In this document: positions 1-11,513 of the stretch, in pieces | Layout of the letters: every line of letters begins with the position of its first letter | How positions within the stretch are numbered: the stretch's first letter is position 1 | Position numbers and translations under genes: made by a program | DNA from: Malachius bipustulatus | Taxonomy: Eukaryota > Arthropoda > Insecta > Coleoptera > Melyridae | Assembly (NCBI GenBank): GCA_910589415.1 | Contig: OU342634.1 | Location: 39,548,723-39,612,722, forward strand | Reading direction: 5' to 3' | Length of the DNA: 64,000 bases | Notes under the pieces: generated by a model | What the model was told of the DNA's origin: nothing | Databases searched by the model: none | The model's input: only the letters and a program-made list of their open reading frames with translations

Positions 1-1960
1 TGTGGACCTTCCAACTTCCAACATTCGAATACCTACTCGCTGTCGCAGTGTCTCCGGATCCTGTCTCACAGGGAACGAAGGTTATAAGTGCCGGCCTGTC
101 ACCCGTAAGGAGTCCTGACCTGTGCAGCTGTCGACCCGCAGCTAACAGATGCGACCGACGGCCCTACTCGCCCTGCAGAAGGCTCTAATTGCGATCAATC
201 TATCAGAGAATAGGTAGGTACTCAGTGATCCAGTACTTAGATCCAATCTTTACACGAAACAATTCGTGGCTAAATATTTTATTATTAGGTACCTAATGTT
301 TTATATACATTGTTGCATGCGTGCAGATACAACCAAATATTTATATACTTTATATAGTGTGATCCATTTTTTTTTTTATATAATTAGAAAGGGGCATCAT
401 TTTGGAAAAAAAGTTTCAGACACAAGTTATCCATTTTGGAGGGGACATCTCGAAGTTTTAAATGTTTTATTGCGGAATATGATTTTTCATGAAAAAATAG
501 GAAATTTTTGGTTGAAGCATTTTTTCATGCAATTATGGAACCCTCCCCCTTAAATGCAATCCAAAAACAGACTCCTCGATATTTATTTACTTTCTTGTGG
601 CGAAAAAGCGGCCTCCGGGGGAAAATTGCAAAAGAAAAAGTTGTTTGGTTTGGGAAGGGCCCTAGTTTGGACATAAAAACTACCTTACCCCCACATACGA
701 ATTTCAAAGTCATCCCTCAAATATTTGGGGTGGGGGTGAATTGGACGAGATAAACGTTCAAGTTCTGGTAAAACTTGACAGAACCCACGTATCTATTTGA
801 CCATATCATGTTAATCGGAAACTCGTCTCCAAAAGACAAGTAATACCCTCTAGCTGTCAGTTTGAGAAGGTATGTCACCTGGAATATCTTAAAAAGGTTA
901 TGCTAACTTGCTATAAAATCAAGAATTTCAGAAGAACTTTTTATACGATTTTCAATGGAAAGTTAATTGGGAATTTTGATAAAAAGCCTTAAAATTTCTT
1001 GAAACTGGAGTTTAGGAAAACTCCAACAATTGAAAAATGTCCATAAAGCTGCATCTAATATATAATAATTGGCTTCATTTGGCTTGTAGGTTTTTTATCT
1101 TGAAAACATTTTTTGTTTTTCTAAGATTGACGAGAAAAAACTTACAAAGGTTTTTTAACTTACGAAAGTAATACAATAAAGTTTTTGTGGTCAATTAAAA
1201 TATATTCTCGGAACAATTTTGTCATAAAAACGAACGATGCTTGTGAAACTTATGAAACCTTGTTTAAAAAAAAATATATATATATATCATCAACGTAGCT
1301 CCAAATTTATTCATTAATAAATTATCTCGTTTATTCTAGCTCGCAACCTTGCTCTAGTTTTAAACAGGCTCATCCAATTATTAGAGTAATGCAAAAAAAA
1401 TCATTAATCAGCTTGATTATAACGATAATCTCGATACTGAGCAAAAAACTAAAGGGTGTTCGAAAACGAACCCGTTTTGGAATAGGTCCTGACACAAAGA
1501 AGTTTGTCTCAACTAAATTCACTCTTTACAACTGACAGCTCTTGATTTTATTAGGTTAGGACAGTTGTCAAAACATTCAAGAACGTTAATAAAATAGGCA
1601 CTCACTTTATCGACATTTTCATAAAACACATAAATAAAATCAACACTTAATTTATTTGATTGTTCCAGATAAATCTAAAGAGAACTTCAAATTCCATGAA
1701 GCTGTAACGGAACGACCCTTGGCCCCATGGTCTGTGGCGATAAGCCACTGTGATCGTCTATTTACCTCTGGATTTCCCCTAATAGGACCGCTGTGTTTTT
1801 ATCGTTGTGTTTTCGTAGTTATTACCATAGTCACCCCTGCTCTTTGATTGATGTATGCCAGGATTACTATGGCCGAAACGGATGCGCAAAAGGACCTACT
1901 ATGACTCATTGTATCTCGGTTGATTGGGATTTCCCGGAATAGGTAAAGGAAACTCGGCCG
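1..1960. other. No recognisable gene; mixed intergenic DNA
   Basis: The first 200 bases are richer in G+C than the rest, and the remainder is AT-rich. Open frames here (for example 266-553, 508-753 and 1656-1847) are short, overlap frames on the other strand and match nothing I know. A short TA run lies near 1270-1288. Around 365-750 the text has the G-run and A-run style of old transposons, but I could not pair any ends. Confidence 0.5.
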
Positions 1961-2170
1961 GAGTCCGCTATGCCATCTCTGGTCGAGTTTTATTAGAATT
2001 GTGATTAGAAATTGACGGGAAACGATTGTTTTGCCCTTTTCGGGTTTTCAACTGGAGTTTTTCCAAGGTAGATAAGGGAAATTCGACCGGAGTCCGCCAT
2101 GCCATCTCTGGTCGAATTTTCGGGTATAGATAAGGATTAGGTATCCCGGAGTCCGCTATGCCATCTCTGG
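1961..2170 (+). repeat. 22-bp motif in three copies upstream of a TATA box
   Basis: The motif GAGTCCGCTATGCCATCTCT followed by GG occurs at 1961-1982, 2090-2111 (one base different) and 2149-2170, all in the same orientation. Each copy is preceded by a related stretch containing GGTA and AAGG. The spacing is uneven (129 and 59 bp), so this is not a simple tandem array. It looks like repeated binding sites or the U3 part of a decayed LTR, because a TATA box follows directly. No second LTR was found, so the origin is open. Confidence 0.6.
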
Positions 2171-2176
2171 GTACCG

Positions 2177-2200
2177 TATAAAAGGTTAGGAAGTCAGATT
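2177..2200 (+). promoter_or_regulatory. Candidate TATA box (TATAAAAGG)
   Basis: TATAAAAGG lies at 2177-2185, seven bases after the third copy of the 22-bp motif. A TCAG sequence at 2194 resembles an arthropod initiator but is only about 19 bp away, which is short for a normal TATA-to-start distance. A donor-like GGTAAGA follows near 2241. No coding exon was identified downstream. Confidence 0.3.
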
Positions 2201-3753
2201 CGACCTGCTCGGAAGCTGATCTCTATCTGCCTGGAGCTGCGGTAAGACATCTGCTTTTATAGAAGCGGTGGTCCGCTTTCTAAACACCACGCAACAATTC
2301 ACCTTATTGGCACTACTTCATATCGTGATTTGTTTCTTGTCATATTTCCCTAATCACGAGACTTAGCGATTTGACCTCGCGGCTACCTCACTGAATTGTC
2401 CTGAACTTCAACTACCTAAATTTTCCTCAAAATCGGCCGACGCTTTCTGTACCTTTCCATTGTGCCTAGCTATTATAATTACACCGGCTTAACGTTAATT
2501 TCGCATTTTCACTTGTTTGTTGTTCCAGGATTATAGTGAACGTTCGGCTGTTGCCATTTATTTATTCGCTTTATCGATTGGTGTAATTTTCCTTCTCGTG
2601 GGTGTAATACCTATCAACTTACTATTGTCTTTGCATAGAGTTATTGTCTAATTTATGATTCCACAAAAATCTTCCACCCGGCGGTCTGTTTCTAGGTCAG
2701 CTCATCCTTTCGTCACGCGGGTCGAGAGTGTCTTTTATAAAGGCATCTGGCAATATTTATTTACCCTTGCGGTGGCCGCTCTCTTGCTGTTCCGTGTTTG
2801 AATGTGACCAGCTAGAGCGATTCTATTTTTCTGAATATTTAATGAGCTGACGGGGATCGTTTACTTGATGTAACGGCGGGTGGCTTATTCTCGCACTATT
2901 TGCTTTTTCGATTTGGACTGATTTAACGAGGGAGGTGGAAATAATTTCCTTATCATCCTACCTAGGTGCGATCCATTTCAAAGCTTATTGCTCCCATTGC
3001 GAAAATAACTTTCAACTATCGCAATTTTTCCGCTCTCACGTGAGCGCTTTTAATTAATTTGAACAATATTAATAAATAACCAAACTTCAGTAATTATTTT
3101 CGTCGTATAAAGAAAATTTTTAATTCGATTGGAAAAGAACGGCCTTCAGTAAATCAATAATACTCAAATGTCAGAAACGTCACATTCATTTCATTGAGCT
3201 TGAACTAGAGATGTGAGAACTGAATTAAGGAGTAGCGACCGATCTAAAATAACCTGTTACTTTCAGATACCCATGGCGAGAAACACTGTTTACGACTATT
3301 TGACGCATATCTAAATCTACTGGATGATTTAGAGTTAGGGATGAAATACACAGATGATTTTAAACTTAGAACTGACAGTAAAGTTACAGTTATTTTGAAA
3401 CAACTCAAAACGAATAACAAGTCGAGTAGACTAGTCTACTATTCCATATTAATCGGGAATCAAGTAATGACATACGTTTTGATCTCCATGACCAAATCTT
3501 GACGTGTTATTATTAATGAACACCCGATAATAGGTAAGTGATAATATTTTGTTCTTGATTCTAGCCCATATCAACCAATCACACCCCTTGAAGTATATTT
3601 TCTTAGTTTGTTGCTAGGGACGGTGCAATATTGCCATGGTCAATATTACAATATGGTCAATAAACAAATAATAATAATTGTAATCATAATAATTTGTAGA
3701 ATAAATGTCGTTATTACATAATCCAACAATAGCAACAAGCCACATAATATCTC
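2201..3753. other. No recognisable gene
   Basis: Moderately AT-rich sequence with no open frame over 60 codons. A short AATAAT-type run lies near 3670. I see no repeat ends or RNA gene here. Confidence 0.5.
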
Positions 3754-4190
3754 CATCTAACCGGCATAGGAGTGCAAGTCTTTCAACGGAAGATAGGCTC
3801 GTTAAATATAGATCGTCAAAATACTGGCTTATCGGACGTCACTCCCAGTTATCAATCGAGAACAAGCTACTGTAAAGCCATTCTCAAGCCAATTTGGACA
3901 TACGGGATTGAGCTGTGGGGGTGTAGTAAACCGTCAAATACCAAAATTCTGCAACGTTTCCAATCCAAGATGCTGCGAATTATAACGAATGCGCCATGGT
4001 TTGTCAACAACCGCACTCTACACACCGATCTAAACACACCATACATATATTGTTGCAAGATCAGTAGCCAGAAAAAGCAAACATCGAAGCACCGATCACA
4101 GCAATAAGCTAATTGCACGACTATACATATAGCCAACCACTAGCCACCAGAAGACTTAGGAGACAGTGGCCTGAAGACTTAACTGAATAA
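3754..4190 (+). pseudogene. Jockey-type reverse transcriptase C-terminus, frameshifted
   Basis: The sequence translates to the region just after the RT catalytic core of Jockey-type LINEs. Key blocks are YWLIGR.SQLSIENKLL (about 3823-3873, one frame), then KAILKPIWTYGIELWGCS and LQRFQSKMLRIITNAPW in the frame open at 3772-4107, then SNKLIARLYI and RRLRRQWPEDLTE ending at a stop at 4188-4190 in a third frame. At least three frame changes separate these blocks, so no protein can be made. The palm motif with the catalytic aspartates is missing because the copy starts downstream of it. Family placement is from the IWTYGIELWG and APW blocks, which are characteristic of Jockey-like ORF2 proteins. 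Confidence 0.75.
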
Positions 4191-4314
4191 GTAATGGATA
4201 CCCATCAGTGGATGAAGCCCAGCTCAGCTGATACATCGAATATCATAACATTTACTAAATACATTGTAGGTTTATGTAGATTGTAAATTAGCAATTTAAA
4301 TTAATAAAAAAAAA
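3754..4314 (+). mobile_element. 5'-truncated Jockey-type LINE, 3' end with poly(A)
   Basis: This is the last part of a non-LTR retrotransposon: the C-terminus of the reverse transcriptase ORF, a short 3' UTR and an A-rich tail (4304-4314) just after an ATTAATAAA signal. The UTR, with its TGTAAATTAGCAATTTAAAT stretch, has the look of Jockey-clade ends. Truncation at the 5' side is typical of target-primed insertion. No clear target-site duplication was found. Confidence 0.7.
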
Positions 4315-6693
4315 TCAAAAATTTTTATCTAAATCTTGAGAGGTATTATTTGCACAAAACTAAATTTGCATGTTGAATCCCTATAACCCACTTACAATGT
4401 TCCAGTATGTATAATATGAAAAAAATCTATTACATCGTTACAAAATTTTTTCAGCAATTATTGGTAAACAATTAAATTGCCAATTACCTCGAGTTCTACA
4501 TCAATATTCTGTAACTCTGAAAAAAAAACTTAAAAAAAGAACTGGAATTTTGAGACAAGCTTTCCCAAACTCTGCAATTTCCATATACCTAAAATTTCCT
4601 ACTCAGTAAGTGTATTTGTATTCTCATCATAATTTTATTGTCAATTTTCATGCAATACGTTTCGTTATAAAGTTTTTAAAGAGTAGGCTGAAGAAGTTTC
4701 CGAAGTGAATCAAATTGAGTCAAGGCATTGTTCCCCTCGTATAAGCCGAAGCTGGATGTCTCGTTGGCTTAATAACGATACAAAGGATAAACAATTTTCC
4801 AGTTTTCATTCACCTTCACGTCGCCGAATATCTATTTTATGTTTCAGATTAATTTTTCTCTTATTAATAATTCAATGAAAACAGTTTTATCTGAAAAATG
4901 CCCTTTTCCTGGACAATGCTACACCTTAATAATGTTGTTGAATTATATCTTGAACGAGAGCTGGCGAAATAGAACTCGGTTTTTGTTTCAATTCAGTTTC
5001 CACTTTCAGATAAGGACCCATTTCGGAACTCACTGACTCACATTCTTGGAAATTACGCCGATAGAAAACACATTTTTATTATTTCTCTTGGTAAAAAGGC
5101 TCTATATAGAGTTATGGAGTTGTGCGGGAGACAATCTTTGTAACTTATTTACCATTACTAGCTACGGAGATTTTCCTCACGAAATCAATCACAGTTTTAG
5201 ATATTTCTGCTCCGATAAAATAAATAATATTCCGTATCTCATACTTTTTTTGAAAGTTCAATTACTGTGATATCGGCAAACTTTGGACTCCTAAATCTGG
5301 ATCTTGAAGAGAATTTATTATTTATCATGTTCACCTTTCTACATTCCAGAAATCTTTGATGAACTTGAAGAAAACCGATGTACCTACAAGAAAACTGAAC
5401 CTTTTTAAAATTATTATCAATATCTCCATTCTCCATCATGAATCTCGATATGAAGAATTAATAAATAACTTATATGTGAAGAAGCATTACAATATCTCAA
5501 CATAGACAGCAAGGAACAGGAGAATATCATGAAGGATTACTAGTTATTTATGTAACTAAGACGAAAAGTTAAGCAGGCATGTTGTTGACAGTTGACAGCA
5601 GACTTAGCCGGTGATTAAAGCTCGTGAGTGCCTTAAAGCTTTTAGTTTTCGGTACCTATACCTACCTATATCAAAAATCTTAATTCATAAAGTATGAAAG
5701 CTTGTAATTTGTAATCACATTTCTTTCTACTATAGAAACTATATTAAGCCCACATTTTCAAGAGCGAAAAATAGTCAACTTTACCGGTGTCAAATAAAGA
5801 TTATTTCTTATTAAAAAAAATATAATTTGAAACTCCTAGGACTTCAATTAATAGAACATTAACTCAAAGTCCTAGAACCTAGAAGACCTCTTCTCGTGTC
5901 ATAACAATATAAAATTTAACTTTATAATTCCAGTATTTTAATTGTGAGCAAAATATAAATAATTGACAATAGAAATTCTGTTCACTAATGACTGATATGG
6001 TATGGTATGGAGAAAAGCAAAGTCGAGAAAAAATTGAATTTCCCATTCAAATCACGGTGCTGTATAAAAATCGATTCGTGTTAGTCTAACTTATAAGAAA
6101 CCCCGATTTCTATACAGGACCAGAATTGAATTCAAATTGGGTTCCTGCAACATGTCAGAATATAAATGAATAAAGTTAAGCTAAACATTTTCAAACTGCA
6201 GAGCTTCTAATACGCACACAAAAACCAACTGGAAAATCCAGTCGACTCCTTTCAAACGATAAGGACTTTCGCTCGATCAACTTTGAAATTTATTCACGAT
6301 AAAACACCTTTTTATGGTAGGTACGTTTCTCTACTTTCATAACAACAACTTAATCCTTTTATGTATTTTCTCATCTAAAGGTTTTCCATTTAACCACTGA
6401 GATTGTAAAGCAAAAATCCTGCTTCTTTACTTTTTGTTGTGAAAATGGGTAACTATAATCCTTTTTAAAACATAAAATACTTTGGTAATTATTGCTTCTT
6501 ATATTTAGATCTGAGAAAATAGAATACACAGGAAGCAGCATTTCCATGATTATTGTGGTGGAACCGGGATGGTTTATACAAATGGCGGACGCTGTTTCCG
6601 ATTGTCAATGCTCCTTGATAGTGCAAACTGGCATTTGTAAACTAGAAAATCTTAAGAAATTTACCAATATCAAGGCATTTTGAACAAGGTATA
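4315..6693. other. No recognisable gene
   Basis: AT-rich sequence. Frames such as 4839-5036 and 5046-5270 are short and resemble no known protein. No paired repeats were found by eye. Confidence 0.5.
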
Positions 6694-7569
6694 CAGGGTG
6701 TCCCAGCTTATTCGAAGCGGTCTCTGTAGGCCGAACGATGGACTTTTTCGAAAAACTTTTTGAAAATTCAAGTACAGGATCACAATGGCCATTAGTTAAA
6801 ATTATTTTGGAGTATACAGAGTGTCCCATATGACAGTGGCATATCAAAGTTATGTTTTTTTAAATGGAATGCTCCTATGTTATTGCATTTTTAGATTGTC
6901 TGAGAACAGAAAATAAGATTGGCTTTTACAGTTGGTGTTTAAATTCAGAAGTTTTTGAGTTATAAACAAGTGAAAATCGTCATTTTTCAAGTTCAAGGCC
7001 CTGTAGAACGAAAACGGCTCAAGATGGAGAAAAACGGCTTACATGTCCCTATTTTAACTTTTTATGTACTATCCTATGGTTTGTAACATTTGTACTTTCT
7101 TTGATTTTTTTATTTGGCGACGCGTGGAGAAATCTCAGAATTTTTCAAAATTTTTATCACCCTGTATAAACATTTCATGTACATCATAGGATAGTACATT
7201 AAAAGTTAAAATAGGGACATGTGAGCCGTTTTTCTCTATCTTGAGCCGTTTTCGTTCTACAGGGCCTTGAACTTGAAAAATGACGATTTTCACTTGTTTA
7301 TAACTCAAAAACTTCTGAATTTAAACACCAACTGTAAAAGCCAATCTTATTTTTTGTTCTCAGACAATCTAAAAATGCAATAACATAGGAGCATTCCATT
7401 TAAAAAAACATAACTTTGATATGCCACTGTCATATGGGACACTCTGTATACTCCAAAATAATTTTAAATAATGGCAATTGTGATTCTGTACTTGAATTTG
7501 CAAATTTTTTTTGGAAAAAATCCATCGTTTGGCCTACAGAGACCGCTTCGAATAAGCTGGGACACCCTG
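6694..7569. mobile_element. Long-inverted-repeat element, CAGGGTGTCCCAGC ends, TATA target
   Basis: The two halves are near-perfect reverse complements: the left arm is about 6694-7079 and the right arm about 7184-7569, with a spacer of about 104 bp. The ends are CAGGGTGTCCCAGC and its complement, flanked on both sides by TATA (6690-6693 and 7570-7573), which fits TA-targeting insertion. Because of the symmetry, the same peptide frame (MICHCHMGHSVYSK...) can be read from both arms, so those frames are not genes. The spacer carries an extra CACCCTGTATA at about 7159-7169, as if another end had been captured. There is no transposase in it; it is a non-autonomous, foldback-capable copy, and its high arm identity suggests a fairly recent or gene-converted copy. 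Confidence 0.85.
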
Positions 7570-8034
7570 TATATGTAGGAAATGTTCATTTATGTATTTT
7601 TCTGGTCTGAGAACAACCACAAGCACCACGACTAACCATAACGGCCCCTTTTCGTCTTTATGTGTGAAAAGCAAAAATATACACGTTGCCCAAATGTTTA
7701 CGATCAAAAGTAAGTAGGTATGAAGTTTTTACACAAATTCGAGGCTATATTATGATGTATGTATCTCGTTTATGTCAAAAATTACACTTACCTATGTAAT
7801 TTTCAAAATGCTTAAGAAAATAATCACACATTAAATTCTCTGTATACAGGGTGCTAGTTTTATCTGGAGCCATTTAAATATATCAAAAACTACGCATCGG
7901 ATCAAGAAAAATGGGCAATAAAAGTTTCTAATTATATCAAACTCAACCAACCTACCGCCACTCCCTAGGGGTGGGCACATCGACTTTGCAATCTTAAATG
8001 CGAACTTTGATTCGTGTTTTACGTTCAAAAATAC

Positions 8035-9450
8035 ATAATAATAATAATAATAATAATAATAATATCGACTTTATTTTTTCATTTAAAAACACGATTTACA
8101 AAAAAATAAATTTTTCACACCACACGGCGGAATCTAGCAAAAATAGCTATTCTATTCAACCATGTAGTATGAAGAACAAAAAAGAAAGAAAACTCAAAGT
8201 ATCTTGTATACCCATATGCCTACTAAACATAAAGTTAACTTGACAAATAATTCAAATAATTCAAATAAATACCTAACATAAACCTCATATCGAATAAAAA
8301 GAAGACAAGAAATAATACGAAATTTCAGGAACGAGAGGAAGATACAAGAAAGAGATTAGAAAAGAAATTATGAAAAGAAGATGAAAAAAGAGGAAAAACA
8401 AAAATACCAGAATCCATATACGATACTCATAAACCATCATGCATCAAAACAAACTGTGTACTGACTTTCAAAAATACGCTTTCTGTATAACGCTTTAAAC
8501 TGGGGGAAAGATAACATGAAAATATTATCCGGTATAGCATTAACCACCTTGACAGCATTATAGGAAAAACTTCGCTGGAACAATGCTGTCCGATGCTGAG
8601 GCATTGTGAGTCTAGCCCTATTTCTGATGACCCGCTGGTGTACATCCAATCTAGACGTAAGTCTCTCACTAAGGGACACAGGAGGATCCTTACCATTAAT
8701 CAAATGATGCATAAAGCCTGCAAAATGCAGCAATCTGCGATTTTCCATTAGTAGCCAGTTCAACTTTACAAATGTATGTGAGATGTGGTCATACTTTCTC
8801 AATCCAAAAATGAGTCTCGAGCAACAATTCTGAACCTTTTGGATTTTACATCTAGTACGCGAATCCAAAGCAGGTCCATAAATGGTGTCACAGTAATAAT
8901 TATACTTCGACAAAACAAACAATTCACACAATCGCTTACGTAAGCTCGTATTGAGAATATGTCGGTTTGAATAAAGTAACTTAACAGCAATGAAGGATCT
9001 TCTATGAAGCTGACTAATGTGCTCTCTGAATCTAAGTTCATAATCAATTATAAGGCCAAGATTTTTACAATTGTCCACGTCAGGAAGAACCGCATCATCT
9101 AAAACAATTTTAAAATTTTGTCTAAGAAATTTTCTACGTTGTTGGTCCGAAAAGATTATTACCCGGGACTTCGTAGGATTAATTATCAAATTATGATCAT
9201 GAGACGTTTGCCTGATTATTTCCAAATCTCTGTTTACCAGTTCATTAGCTTCCAAATATTTTCCATGGTCGAACTCAAAATAGAGCTGCGTGTCATCAGC
9301 ATACGCTTGCACTTGACAGTTTTCTACAGAATTTATAATATCTGCAGTATATATTATAAACAACAGTGGTCCCAATATGGATCCCTGAGGCACTCCCGAT
9401 AAGACCTCAACTCCACCCGAAATCCGACCATCGCTAAGAATAAGATTTGT
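8035..9450 (-). mobile_element. 5'-truncated LINE with ATT-repeat tail
   Basis: On the minus strand this runs from a truncated RT ORF through a 3' UTR of about 370 bp to an AATAAA-like signal and an ATT/TTA microsatellite tail (8035-8064 on the plus strand). Microsatellite tails rather than poly(A) are known in CR1/L2/I-type LINEs. The borders are set by the host element on each side: host sequence resembling ATACATAAT before the tail and GTATGTAATATT beyond the RT end is consistent with a short target duplication. The ORF inside is uninterrupted, so the copy is young compared with the Jockey tail at 3.8 kb. Confidence 0.8.
8437..9450 (-). CDS. Non-LTR reverse transcriptase, C-terminal two-thirds, open frame
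   Basis: RNA-dependent DNA polymerase of a LINE, which copies its own RNA at a nicked chromosomal target. The frame begins inside the RT domain: GRISGGVEVLSGVPQGSILG (block 4) at about 9391-9432, then the catalytic YADDTQLY with its aspartate pair at about 9280-9303, followed by the thumb region (LGLIID.ELRF, block 7) and a C-terminal part with DTIYGPAL and IQKVQNCCSRLIFG. The start at 9393 in an automatic frame is a GTG inside the PQGS block and is not a real start. The endonuclease and fingers are missing through 5' truncation. The open frame of over 330 codons has no stops or shifts. YADDTQLY and the LW.L spacing suggest the CR1/L2/Jockey superfamily; a finer clade cannot be given without a tree. 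It is unlikely to make functional enzyme. Confidence 0.85.
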   Translation of the reverse strand, partial: TNLILSDGRISGGVEVLSGVPQGSILGPLLFIIYTADIINSVENCQVQAYADDTQLYFEFDHGKYLEANELVNRDLEIIRQTSHDHNLIINPTKSRVIIFSDQQRRKFLRQNFKIVLDDAVLPDVDNCKNLGLIIDYELRFREHISQLHRRSFIAVKLLYSNRHILNTSLRKRLCELFVLSKYNYYCDTIYGPALDSRTRCKIQKVQNCCSRLIFGLRKYDHISHTFVKLNWLLMENRRLLHFAGFMHHLINGKDPPVSLSERLTSRLDVHQRVIRNRARLTMPQHRTALFQRSFSYNAVKVVNAIPDNIFMLSFPQFKALYRKRIFESQYTVCFDA

Positions 9451-9665
9451 ATGTAATATTTTTTTCGATTCATGATAGATGACGGTGTAATCGACGAAAT
9501 GACAAATATTTTTTTAGATTTTTCTTAATATAGAAATTGAACAAAAAAGATCCACGATTCGAGAAAAAAATGTAGGTCAAATTCTAAGAATTTTTAGCCA
9601 TAGGTATACCTAATCCAAATCTGCAATTAAAAATCAAGGTTCTAGCCCTTAATTTTAAATCTACC

Positions 9666-11448
9666 CTTTTGATTGGTTTTTGAGATGCTGCAACTTATTT
9701 GTCTATGTGTCATTGATGCACTCAAAACAGAATAACTTTATGAAGTTATGAAGTTTCAAGAGTTTTCGGAATATGTAGAGTGAGGTTTCCTGAAAAGCGC
9801 CTAAAAGTAAAATCGATTATAGGAGCCGCCAGGGTGGGAGGGTTCAAAGTTTTCGTTTTTAAGTTTTTAGCGCATATATCGGAGTTTTTACATTCCGAAA
9901 TTAAAACTTATTAAATTTCCTTAAAACTTAAAACTTATTAAATTAGGTACAAAATGGTATAGGTATTCGCATTTTTATCTAGAATGTTAACGTTAATTAA
10001 CAGTGTATTTTTTTGAAAATATCACTCATACCTACGTTATTACACCCATTTTCTTTCTTAAATGGCTTTTTGCAAACGATGTTTTGAATCGAGGAGTGAA
10101 GAGCGAATGCAAGTGGATAAATTTATGGATAATTCTGCTTGTTCGTAGATATGTTGCTATGTTCTTAACTTATGTTAATTATGTTCTAAAATTGTGTTTT
10201 TAACAATAAAATTTGTCCTTTTTAAAGTCATTTTTAGTATTTTTAAATAAACAAAGTTTATTGGTACCTTTTTATTCTAAGAATTGTTTCACTAAATACC
10301 ATTCTAGCTTAGATTTATAACGGATTTTTTTACAGATGTTGTTTTCTGATAGCAACTTTCATGTAGGCAATTTGACTCGTTCTGCAAAAAAAATCACTCG
10401 AGCTACGCTCTCGTTTATTTTCCAATATGCAAGTAAGTTTTCGAGAACAACTGCAAAAAAATACCCGGGTGAATCTGAGCTCTAACGGTATTGGTATTAC
10501 CCCCGATTATTTTCATGAAACTTGTTTAATTAACTCATACCTAGTTGCACCGTTATTTATTTAAGTAGAATTTTATTCGTGCAGCGGCACAATTTTGTTG
10601 CCACAAGCATTGCTACTGGAATTGTTTTACTTACTTATTGTTAATCGAAACTTTAGAAAATACGGTACAGCAATCGGGCATTAGTGTAATTAATTGACGT
10701 GTTTGAAACTCATTTAGGTGTGAATTATTTACCAACCTAATGGCTCTATTAACTTTAACTGAAATCCTTAGATCTTAGAAGCTTTGAATAATAATTTACA
10801 GCTTAGAAAGAAGTGGAAAACATTGCCGTATAAAAGTAAATTCCTGCAGATTGTATATTATGTACAGGTAGGGATAGGTCTTTTAATTAAGAAATAATTT
10901 TTTATTCGAGTCTTCATGAAATTACGCCCGTTGAATGAAAAATAATTTTCCTGAAAAGTTGATCTAAAAATAACTCGACCAGATAATTCTATAAATGAAA
11001 AAGTTCAGAAATAAGTTTTTCTTACTTTCTGAATGCTTACAAGCACATTGAAGATAAGGGATGAAACTTTTCACCGTTTACTTTCAGAACGTACTTTTTT
11101 TATTTAGACCAGAAGTTAAGAGAGCAAAAAGCGTTGGTAAAATGATTCAAATGGGGGTGAAAATGATACCGAAAAATAAAACAATTTTGCATTTCATGTT
11201 TTTACCTTAACTATTCGAGCATTATTGCATGGAAATAAAAAAAAAATCCAATATCGAGTGACCGAAAAATTTTAATTTTTGGCCATTCTCTGTATTGGTA
11301 ATTATTATTAATTATTGTTTCAATGCAAACTATTTATGATTTCGCTACACCTTCAACTGTTTTCCAGTTCCATCCGCCATCCAGATAAACGTCAGATAAT
11401 GAAAATTTTAAGTTATTATTAGGCTCACTGTTTACTGTACAAAGCAAG
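9666..11448. other. No recognisable gene
   Basis: AT-rich sequence with no frame of note (10003-10203 is a chance frame). There are a few ACTCGAGCTACGCTCTCG-like palindromic words near 10397-10420. Nothing else was recognised. Confidence 0.45.
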
Positions 11449-11482
11449 AGAAAGACAGAGGTAGAGGTAGAGAGAGAGAGAG
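11449..11482 (+). repeat. GA-rich microsatellite
   Basis: A purine run of GAGGTAGA and GA dinucleotides, ending with AGAGAGAGAGAG. It lies just before a stretch with higher G+C. Confidence 0.8.
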
Positions 11483-11513
11483 CTACTAAAACAAAAGTAC
11501 GTCGATATCTTTC

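Larger units (their letters stand above)
7847..9665 (-). mobile_element. Copy of the 56-kb TIR element, split by a LINE
   Basis: From 7847 (CAGGGTGCT, preceded by TATA) to about 8034 the sequence matches the reverse complement of the right end of the element at 56062-56995, including AAAAACTACGCATCG, the CCTAGGGGTG block and GCAATCTTAAATG. The match stops at the LINE tail. It resumes at about 9450-9470 with GATTCATGATAG and continues through GAAATTGAACAAAAAAGATC, ending near 9665 within the part that matches the internal repeats. So one element was interrupted at its inner third by the LINE. The far end is not present; the copy is truncated or too diverged to see. Confidence 0.75.

Noticed and set aside
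1455..1620. Possible LTR start (GTGTTCGAAAACGAACC) with a partner near 37.7 kb
   Set aside because: Only short words (AGGGTGTTCGAA, GAATAGGTC) are shared with the reverse complement of 37670-37750; not enough for an LTR pair.
6605..6847. 80-codon minus-strand frame, and its twin at 7416-7610 on the plus strand
   Set aside because: They share MICHCHMGHSVYSK only because they are the two arms of one inverted-repeat element; no gene is implied.
8427..9047. Extra frames overlapping the LINE RT (8427-8696, 8799-9047)
   Set aside because: They lie in other phases of a 330-codon RT frame that carries all the conserved blocks.
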